11,146 nt of DNA from contig JAQXMV010000231.1 of assembly GCA_029013165.1 (NCBI GenBank), positions 1 to 11,146 on the forward strand. Direction: 5' to 3'. Source of the DNA: Oscillospiraceae bacterium (GTDB lineage Bacteria; Bacillota; Clostridia; Oscillospirales; Acutalibacteraceae). Below are positions 6,027 to 11,146 of the stretch, one piece after another; position 1 is the stretch's first letter; the number at the start of each line of letters is the position of its first letter. The translations under genes and the position numbers were made by a program. Below the pieces are notes generated by a model. The model ran no database searches and was not told where the DNA came from. It saw nothing but the letters and a program-made list of their open reading frames with translations.

Positions 6027-7493
6027 ATGAAAATCACACCCTCTCTCAGTGAAGTGAAAAAAATTGCCACTTCCGGTCAGTATAAGGTGGTACCGGTCAG
6101 CTGCGAGATCCTTTCGGACTTCACTACGCCCATTGAAACCATGAGAATACTGAAAAATGTATCGACTCACTGCTATATGCTGGAATCGGCCTGGGCCAAT
6201 GACAAGTGGGGCCGTTACACCTTTCTCGGCTTTGACCCGAAGACCGAGATCACCTGCATGGACGGCGAAATGAAAATCGGTGATCTGACCTTTCGGACCG
6301 ATGATCCCTCCGCTTATATCCGGCAGATTCTCTCGGAATATAAAAGTCCCAGCTTTGATTATCTACCCTCTTTCACCGGCGGTCTCGTGGGATATTTTTC
6401 CTATGATTATCTGTCCTACAGCGAGCCGACGGTGCGATGCCGATCGAGAGACACGGAAGCCTTTAAAGATGTTGACCTCATGCTTTTTGACAAGGTTATT
6501 GCCTTTGACAATGTCCGGCAGAAGATTATCCTGATGGTCAATATGCCCCTCGATGATGTGGAAGTCGGTTACAACAAGGCGGTGATGGAGCTCAGAACTC
6601 TGGCCGATCTGATCCGAAACGGGGAGAAGAAAAAGGAAAACAGCGGCAGACTGAAAGGGGAGGTCGTGCCGCTTTTCAACGAAGAAGAATACTGTGCCAT
6701 GGTGGAAAAGGCCAAACACCATATCCGCGAGGGCGATATTTTTCAGATCGTTCTTTCCAACCGGCTCAGCGCTCCCTTTGAGGGCAGTCTTTTTGATACC
6801 TACCGTGTGCTCAGAACGATCAATCCCTCTCCTTATATGTTCTATTTCTCGGGAACCGATGTGGAGGTGGCGGGTGCTTCTCCCGAAACCCTGGTCAAGC
6901 TGGAAAAGGGTGTGCTGCACACCTTCCCCCTTGCCGGCACACGGCCCAGAGGAAGAACCGAGCAGGAGGATAAGGACCTGGAAAAGGAGCTGCTTGCCGA
7001 TGAAAAGGAGCTGGCAGAGCACAATATGCTCGTGGATCTCGGCAGAAATGATCTCGGCAAGATCAGCAAGTTCGGCACCGTGGCGGTGGAAGAGCTCCAC
7101 AGCATCGAGCGATACTCCCATGTTATGCACATCGGCTCCACCGTGAGAGGGAAAATTCGCGATGACTGCGATGCCCTCGACGCCATTGAAGCCGTTCTCC
7201 CGGCCGGTACCCTTTCCGGTGCGCCGAAAATCAGAGCCTGTCAGCTGATCGGTGAACTGGAAAACAATAAAAGAGGCATCTACGGCGGCGCGATCGGTTA
7301 TATCGACTTTGCAGGAAACATGGATACCTGCATTGCCATTCGGATCGCCTACAAGAAAAACGGAAAGGTATTTGTCCGTTCCGGCGCCGGAATCGTAGCC
7401 GATTCCCGGCCCGAAAAAGAATATCAGGAGTGCATTAACAAGGCTAAGGCCGTGGTGAATGCACTAAAAATGGCACAGGAGGCGGAAATATGA
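6027..7493 (+). CDS. trpE: Anthranilate synthase component I
   Basis: Converts chorismate to anthranilate, using ammonia supplied by the TrpG subunit; first committed step of tryptophan synthesis, cytoplasmic. At 488 residues it is of normal length. The N-terminal domain has MLESAWANDKWGRYTFLG (51-68); its Leu-Glu-Ser (52-54) is the conserved tryptophan-binding feedback motif. The chorismate-binding domain covers about 215-480 and shows REGDIFQIVLSNR (234-246), AGTRPRG (303-309), DEKELAEHNMLVDLGRND (325-342), PAGTLSGAPK (392-401) and GGAIGYID (420-427). The ATG has AGGAGG seven bases upstream. It is the first gene after the T-box leader and overlaps trpG by ATGA. PabB is the main alternative for this fold, but the LES motif and surrounding trp genes settle it as TrpE. 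No sign of loss of function. Confidence 0.98.
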   Translation: MKITPSLSEVKKIATSGQYKVVPVSCEILSDFTTPIETMRILKNVSTHCYMLESAWANDKWGRYTFLGFDPKTEITCMDGEMKIGDLTFRTDDPSAYIRQILSEYKSPSFDYLPSFTGGLVGYFSYDYLSYSEPTVRCRSRDTEAFKDVDLMLFDKVIAFDNVRQKIILMVNMPLDDVEVGYNKAVMELRTLADLIRNGEKKKENSGRLKGEVVPLFNEEEYCAMVEKAKHHIREGDIFQIVLSNRLSAPFEGSLFDTYRVLRTINPSPYMFYFSGTDVEVAGASPETLVKLEKGVLHTFPLAGTRPRGRTEQEDKDLEKELLADEKELAEHNMLVDLGRNDLGKISKFGTVAVEELHSIERYSHVMHIGSTVRGKIRDDCDALDAIEAVLPAGTLSGAPKIRACQLIGELENNKRGIYGGAIGYIDFAGNMDTCIAIRIAYKKNGKVFVRSGAGIVADSRPEKEYQECINKAKAVVNALKMAQEAEI

Positions 7494-8074
7494 TCTTGCT
7501 GATTGATAACTATGACAGTTTTTCCTATAACCTTTATCAGTTGATCGGTGAAATTGATCCGGATATCAAGGTGATCCGAAACGACGAAATGACCGTTGAG
7601 CAAATCAGGGAATTGAATCCTAAATGCATCATTATCTCTCCGGGTCCCGGCAGGCCGGAAAACGCAGGCATCATTATCGAAGCCGTCAAGAAGCTGGGAA
7701 AGGAAATTCCCGTTCTCGGCGTTTGTCTTGGTCATCAGGCTATCTGCGCCGCTTTCGGCGCGGCCGTGACCTATGCCAAGGAGCTGATGCACGGCAAGCA
7801 GTCCACGGCGAAATTTGATGAAGCCTGTCCCTTATTTCGCGGTGTACCCCATGAATCCTCCGTGGCCAGATATCATTCACTGGCGGCTGACGCCGAGACC
7901 ATACCGGACTGCCTGAAAACCACGGCGGAAACCGACGACGGAGAGATCATGGCCGTTCAGCACCGAAGCTATCCCATCTACGGCGTGCAGTTTCACCCGG
8001 AGTCGATCATGACTCCTGACGGAAAGACCATGCTCAAAAACTTTATTCAGTCACCTCTGGGTACCGAAAAATAA
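7490..8074 (+). CDS. trpG: Anthranilate synthase component II, glutamine amidotransferase
   Basis: A class I glutamine amidotransferase of 194 residues that hydrolyses glutamine and passes ammonia to TrpE. It begins with the typical LLIDNYDSFSYNL; SPGPGRPENAG is the oxyanion and turn region; the nucleophile is Cys79 in GVCLGHQA; and His169 and Glu171 in QFHPES complete the triad. It is a free-standing subunit, not fused to trpD as in enteric bacteria. The start overlaps the trpE stop as ATGA, and AGGAGG lies seven bases upstream, so the two subunits are likely made in equal amounts by translational coupling. In organisms with a single copy, this protein can also serve PabB in folate synthesis; whether that holds here cannot be told from the window. 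Confidence 0.97.
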   Translation: MILLIDNYDSFSYNLYQLIGEIDPDIKVIRNDEMTVEQIRELNPKCIIISPGPGRPENAGIIIEAVKKLGKEIPVLGVCLGHQAICAAFGAAVTYAKELMHGKQSTAKFDEACPLFRGVPHESSVARYHSLAADAETIPDCLKTTAETDDGEIMAVQHRSYPIYGVQFHPESIMTPDGKTMLKNFIQSPLGTEK

Positions 8075-8084
8075 GAGTACCCGG
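8057..8084 (+). repeat. Small inverted repeat at the trpG-trpD junction
   Basis: CTGGGTAC (8057-8064) can pair with GTACCCGG (8077-8084), one G-U pair, around a 12-base loop that includes the trpG stop codon. No T-run follows, so it is not an intrinsic terminator. It sits in the only real gap of the trp cluster (39 bases) and could affect mRNA processing or uncouple translation of trpD; it could also be chance. Confidence 0.35.
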
Positions 8085-8113
8085 CGGAAAAACAGGAAAG
8101 GAAGAAAAAGACA

Positions 8114-9142
8114 ATGATTAAGGAAGCCATCGTAAAAATAGTAAACAAAGAGGATCTCACCTATGACGAAGCCTATACCGTGATGAATGAGATCATGAGC
8201 GGAGAGACAACCGCCACACAGAATGCGGCTTTTTTGGCGGCTCTTTCCACCAAGAGCGCCAAGGCTGAGACGACGGACGAAATTGCCGGCTGTGCCGCCG
8301 CCATGCGCGACCACGCGACCAAGGTGGACACGGGCATGGATATTTTTGAGATTGTCGGCACGGGAGGAGACAATGCCCAGAGCTTTAATATCTCCACCAC
8401 ATCGGCCATCGTGGCGGCTGCCGGCGGTGTGAAAGTCGCCAAGCACGGAAACCGTGCCGCTTCCTCCCGATGCGGCACTGCCGACTGTCTGGAAGCCCTC
8501 GGCGTCAATATTCAGCAGAGCCCTGCAAGATGCATTGAGCTGTTAAAGGAAGCCGGTATGTGTTTCTTCTTTGCGCAGAAGTATCACACCTCCATGAAAT
8601 ATGTTGGCCCCATCCGCAAGGAACTGGGTTTCCGCACGGTGTTTAATATTCTCGGACCGCTGACCAATCCCGGCTCTCCCTCCATGCAGCTTCTCGGTGT
8701 GTATGACGAATACCTGGTGGAGCCTCTGGCCCGGGTTCTGATCAGTCTGGGCGTGAAAAGGGGCATGGTTGTTTATGGTCAGGATAAGCTCGATGAGATT
8801 TCCATGAGCGCCCCCACGACGGTATGTGAGATCAAAGACGGCTGGTATAAGTCTTATGTCATCGCTCCCGAGGATTTCGGTCTGGAGCGCTGTCAGAAAG
8901 CGGATCTCGTCGGCGGCTCTCCCGAGGAAAACGCACAGATCACCCGTTCGATTCTCGGCGGCGACAAGGGTCACAAGAGAGACGCGGTTCTGATGAATGC
9001 CGGCGCTTCCCTCTATCTTGCCGGCAAGGCGGCAACCATGGCTGACGGCGTTGCTCTTGCGGGTGAATTGATTGATTCGGGCAATGCGGCTCAGACGCTG
9101 CAGAAGATCATTGAGGTCAGCAACCGTCCGGAGGTTGAGTGA
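8114..9142 (+). CDS. trpD: Anthranilate phosphoribosyltransferase
   Basis: Transfers the phosphoribosyl group of PRPP to anthranilate, giving N-(5'-phosphoribosyl)anthranilate, the second dedicated step of tryptophan synthesis; cytoplasmic, normally a homodimer. At 342 residues it is of standard length. The PRPP-binding motif GTGGD is at 82-86, NIST at 92-95 and KHGNRAASS at 110-118, with GPIRKELGFRTVFNILGPLTNP further on forming the anthranilate and hinge region. A small helical N-terminal domain covers about 1-70 and includes AAAMRDHA. The ATG at 8114 follows AAAGGAAG nine bases upstream. It is the only trp gene here that does not overlap its predecessor (39-base gap), while its stop overlaps the trpC start by one base. 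The call rests on family motifs and on gene order. Confidence 0.97.
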   Translation: MIKEAIVKIVNKEDLTYDEAYTVMNEIMSGETTATQNAAFLAALSTKSAKAETTDEIAGCAAAMRDHATKVDTGMDIFEIVGTGGDNAQSFNISTTSAIVAAAGGVKVAKHGNRAASSRCGTADCLEALGVNIQQSPARCIELLKEAGMCFFFAQKYHTSMKYVGPIRKELGFRTVFNILGPLTNPGSPSMQLLGVYDEYLVEPLARVLISLGVKRGMVVYGQDKLDEISMSAPTTVCEIKDGWYKSYVIAPEDFGLERCQKADLVGGSPEENAQITRSILGGDKGHKRDAVLMNAGASLYLAGKAATMADGVALAGELIDSGNAAQTLQKIIEVSNRPEVE

Positions 9143-9924
9143 TGACGATACTGGATCAGCTGGCGGATTACGCAAAACAGCGCACGGCAGAGGCGAAAAA
9201 AATCTGCTCTCCCGAAGAAATGAAAGAACGGGCCTTTGCTATGCCGAAAGGGGATTTCTCCTTCGAAAAAGCGCTGAAAAAGCAGGATATTGCTTTCATC
9301 TGCGAATGTAAAAAAGCCTCTCCCTCTAAGGGGCTCATTGCGCCTGACTTTCCCTATCTGCAGATCGCTCGGGATTATCAGGCGGCGGGAGCCGACTGCA
9401 TTTCCGTTCTGACCGAGCCGAAATGGTTTCTCGGGAGTGATGAATATTTGCGGGAAATTGCCGGGGAGGTGTCGATACCCTGTCTGCGCAAGGATTTCAC
9501 CGTCGACGAATATATGATCTATCAGGCGAAAACTCTCGGTGCCACGGCGGTTTTACTGATTTGCTCGATCCTCTCTGAGCGGCAGATAGGCAGTTATCTC
9601 TCACTGTGCGATGAGCTGGGGCTCAGCGCGCTGGTGGAGGCTCACGATGAAGAGGAGGTTTCCTGCGCCCTCAGGGCCGGGGCCAGAATCATCGGTGTCA
9701 ACAACCGGAATCTGAAAGACTTCACCGTCAATACCGACAACAGCCGCAGACTCCGTGAACGGATACCCTCTCATGTTCTCTTCGTTTCGGAAAGCGGTGT
9801 GTCCTATCCAGAGGATATTGAGAATCTGCGCCGGATCGGAGCAGACGCGGTTCTGGTCGGGGAAGCACTTATGCGCGCACCGGACAAGAAAGCGCGGCTG
9901 GCGCAGTTGAGGGGCTTATCATGA
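9142..9924 (+). CDS. trpC: Indole-3-glycerol-phosphate synthase
   Basis: A (beta/alpha)8-barrel enzyme that cyclises and decarboxylates CdRP to indole-3-glycerol phosphate. At 260 residues it is a single-function protein, not fused to trpF. Active-site residues line up with known IGP synthases: Glu55 and Lys57 (ECKKASPSKG), Lys117 (LRKDF), Glu166 (LVEAH), Asn187 (GVNNRNL) and Ser218 (SESG); VLVGEALM is the C-terminal phosphate-binding loop. The start is set at ATG 9142, which overlaps the trpD stop as TGATG with GGAGG seven bases upstream; an in-frame GTG at 9139 would leave only four bases and is less likely. Its stop overlaps trpF as ATGA. Confidence 0.97.
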   Translation: MTILDQLADYAKQRTAEAKKICSPEEMKERAFAMPKGDFSFEKALKKQDIAFICECKKASPSKGLIAPDFPYLQIARDYQAAGADCISVLTEPKWFLGSDEYLREIAGEVSIPCLRKDFTVDEYMIYQAKTLGATAVLLICSILSERQIGSYLSLCDELGLSALVEAHDEEEVSCALRAGARIIGVNNRNLKDFTVNTDNSRRLRERIPSHVLFVSESGVSYPEDIENLRRIGADAVLVGEALMRAPDKKARLAQLRGLS

Positions 9925-10532
9925 CGAAAATCAAACTATGCGGTCTGACGAGACCCTGCGACATTGAAAACGCCAACGCACTCGGTGCGGATTACATCGG
10001 CTTTGTCTTTGCTGAGAAAAGTCGCCGGTATATCTGCCCGGAAAATGCGGCCGGACTCAAAGCGTTATTAAGACCGGAAATTGCCGCCGTGGGCGTTTTT
10101 GTCAATGAAGAGATCAGCCGGGTTGCAGAAACGGCAAATTGTGGTATAATTGATTGGATTCAGCTTCACGGCCAGGAAGATGAAAGCTATATTCATGCGC
10201 TGAGAAAGCTGACGGACAGACCGATTCTGCAGGCCTTTTCCATTCGGACAAACGGCGATATTCTCGCCGCTGAAAGGAGCAGTGCTGACTTTGTACTGTT
10301 GGATTCACCGGGGGGAGGCACCGGCAGAGCCTTTGACTGGACGCTGCTGAAAAATGTGAAAAGAGACTATTTTCTTGCCGGCGGTCTGGGAGCCGGTAAT
10401 GTCGGTGAAGCCGTGAGAACGCTTCGGCCCTTTGCCGTTGATGTGAGCTCGGGCATTGAAACCGACGGCCTGAAAGATCAGAAAAAAATGGCGGACTTTG
10501 TGTCTGCCGTGAGAAAGGAAAATGAACCATGA
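9921..10532 (+). CDS. trpF: Phosphoribosylanthranilate isomerase
   Basis: Catalyses the Amadori rearrangement of phosphoribosylanthranilate to CdRP, the substrate of TrpC. At 203 residues it is a normal free-standing (beta/alpha)8 barrel. The general base Cys7 is in KLCGLTRP and the general acid Asp128 is in LLDSPGGG. Other family marks are GADYIGFVFAEKSRRYI near the N terminus, WIQLHGQE, and the phosphate-binding loops FLAGGLGAGNV and VDVSSGIE. The gene overlaps trpC at its start and trpB at its end, both as ATGA; GAGGGG six bases upstream is the ribosome binding site. It reads after trpC in this operon although it acts before it in the pathway, as is common. Confidence 0.97.
   Translation: MTKIKLCGLTRPCDIENANALGADYIGFVFAEKSRRYICPENAAGLKALLRPEIAAVGVFVNEEISRVAETANCGIIDWIQLHGQEDESYIHALRKLTDRPILQAFSIRTNGDILAAERSSADFVLLDSPGGGTGRAFDWTLLKNVKRDYFLAGGLGAGNVGEAVRTLRPFAVDVSSGIETDGLKDQKKMADFVSAVRKENEP
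10123..10150 (+). promoter_or_regulatory. Possible internal promoter within trpF (weak call)
   Basis: TGGTATAAT (10142-10150) is a perfect extended -10 element on the coding strand; TTGCAG (10123-10128) lies 16 bases upstream as a poor -35. It would start transcripts about 370 bases before trpB. Internal promoters are known in other trp operons, but here the same bases encode the Cys-Gly-Ile-Ile stretch of TrpF, so chance is a fair explanation. Confidence 0.25.
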
Positions 10533-11146
10533 CAAATCCAAAAGGACGCTTCGGCATACACGGCGGGCAGTATATTCCTGAGACGCTTATGAATGCCGTT
10601 ATTGAGCTGGAGCAGGCTTATAACCACTATAAAGATGATCCTGACTTTAATCGGGAACTGACGGAGCTTTTCAATGAATACGCCGGCAGACCGTCAAGAC
10701 TTTACTTTGCCAAAAGAATGACAGAGGATCTCGGCGGCGCCAAGATTTATCTGAAAAGAGAGGATCTCAATCATACCGGCGCCCACAAGATCAATAATGT
10801 TCTCGGTCAGGCACTGCTGGCTAAAAAAATGGGTAAGACCCGTCTGATTGCCGAGACCGGTGCCGGACAGCACGGCGTGGCAACGGCCACCGCCGCGGCT
10901 CTGATGGGTATGGAATGCGTTGTATTTATGGGAGAGGAGGATACCATACGCCAGGCGCTGAATGTTTACCGTATGCGTCTTTTGGGCGCTGAGGTGATCC
11001 CGGTCAAGTCCGGCACCGCCACTCTCAAGGACGCCGTTTCCGAAGCCATGCGCGAATGGACCAACCGGATCGACGATACCCACTATTGTCTCGGCTCCGT
11101 GATGGGCCCTCATCCTTTTCCGACCATTGTCAGGGATTTTCAGGCC
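10529..11146 (+). CDS. trpB: Tryptophan synthase beta chain, 3' end outside the window
   Basis: The PLP-dependent beta subunit joins indole with L-serine to give L-tryptophan, taking indole through a tunnel from TrpA. The first 206 codons are present, about half of the usual ~400, and the frame is still open at the window end. It begins with MTNPKGRFGIHGGQYIPETL, the usual TrpB1 start. The PLP lysine is Lys87 in HTGAHKINN and the catalytic acid is Glu109 in AETGAGQHG, at the same positions as in the Salmonella enzyme. GRPSRLYFA and LKREDLNHTGAHK are family hallmarks. The start overlaps trpF as ATGA; AAAGGA about ten bases upstream is a moderate ribosome binding site. It is the main-type TrpB rather than the longer TrpB2. 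trpA is expected next but is not in the window. Confidence 0.97.
   Translation, partial: MTNPKGRFGIHGGQYIPETLMNAVIELEQAYNHYKDDPDFNRELTELFNEYAGRPSRLYFAKRMTEDLGGAKIYLKREDLNHTGAHKINNVLGQALLAKKMGKTRLIAETGAGQHGVATATAAALMGMECVVFMGEEDTIRQALNVYRMRLLGAEVIPVKSGTATLKDAVSEAMREWTNRIDDTHYCLGSVMGPHPFPTIVRDFQA

Noticed and set aside
5841..6170. Leftward open frame (109 codons) over the T-box leader and trpE start
   Set aside because: The region is explained by the riboswitch, terminator and the start of trpE; no motif supports a protein.
6363..7130. Long antisense open frame (255 codons) within trpE
   Set aside because: It lies wholly opposite a confidently identified gene, shows no family motif, and its codon pattern is that of the reverse complement of trpE.
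9139..9141. GTG start for trpC one codon upstream
   Set aside because: GGAGG at 9130-9134 is only four bases from GTG but seven from the ATG at 9142, so ATG is favoured.
8543..9175. Antisense open frame (210 codons) opposite trpD
   Set aside because: It is a mirror frame of a conserved gene with no motif of its own.
1..11146. CRISPR arrays, mobile elements, tRNA or rRNA genes, phage or defence genes
   Set aside because: No regularly spaced repeats, transposase or integrase motifs, tRNA cloverleaf sequences or defence-type domains were seen on either strand.

Overview
The window looks like chromosomal DNA from a member of the Bacillota, most likely a Clostridia-type anaerobe. The reasons are strong AGGAGG-type ribosome binding sites, near-consensus sigma-A promoters, a tRNA-sensing T-box leader in front of the tryptophan operon, and a compact trpEGDCFB order. 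Species cannot be named from sequence alone. I see no phage genes, insertion sequences, tRNA or rRNA genes, CRISPR arrays or defence genes.

Left part (1-910): the 3' part of an exported polysaccharide deacetylase gene reads rightward. It faces a leftward operon across a short gap that holds a strong hairpin terminator.

Middle part (911-5550): this is a small accessory locus that looks catabolic. A leftward two-gene operon encodes a GPH-family sugar/cation symporter and a PHP-domain (CehA/McbA-like) metallohydrolase, and the two genes overlap by 8 bases. Divergent from it are an AraC-family regulator with a cupin-like sensor domain and, overlapping its end by 14 bases, a cytoplasmic serine esterase of the alpha/beta hydrolase fold. 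The shared 162-base control region carries a good promoter for the regulator. It also has a -10 box without a recognisable -35 for the transporter operon, and AT-rich direct repeats 21 bases apart next to that weak promoter. The simplest reading is a substrate-induced unit: the regulator senses a compound, the symporter imports it, and the esterase and PHP enzyme act on it inside the cell. The substrate cannot be read from sequence.

Right part (5551-11146): a consensus promoter, a tryptophan T-box riboswitch (UGG specifier, complete T-box motif, mutually exclusive antiterminator and 16-bp terminator hairpin) and then trpE, trpG, trpD, trpC, trpF and the first 206 codons of trpB. Most junctions are ATGA or TGATG overlaps, which suggests translational coupling. 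The enzymes cover chorismate to indole-3-glycerol phosphate and the start of tryptophan synthase; trpA is expected just beyond the window. Control appears to act at two levels: transcription through uncharged tRNA-Trp, and feedback inhibition of TrpE through its conserved LES motif.

No plainly new system is visible. The AraC/GPH/PHP/esterase unit is the least understood part and the best candidate for something not yet described.
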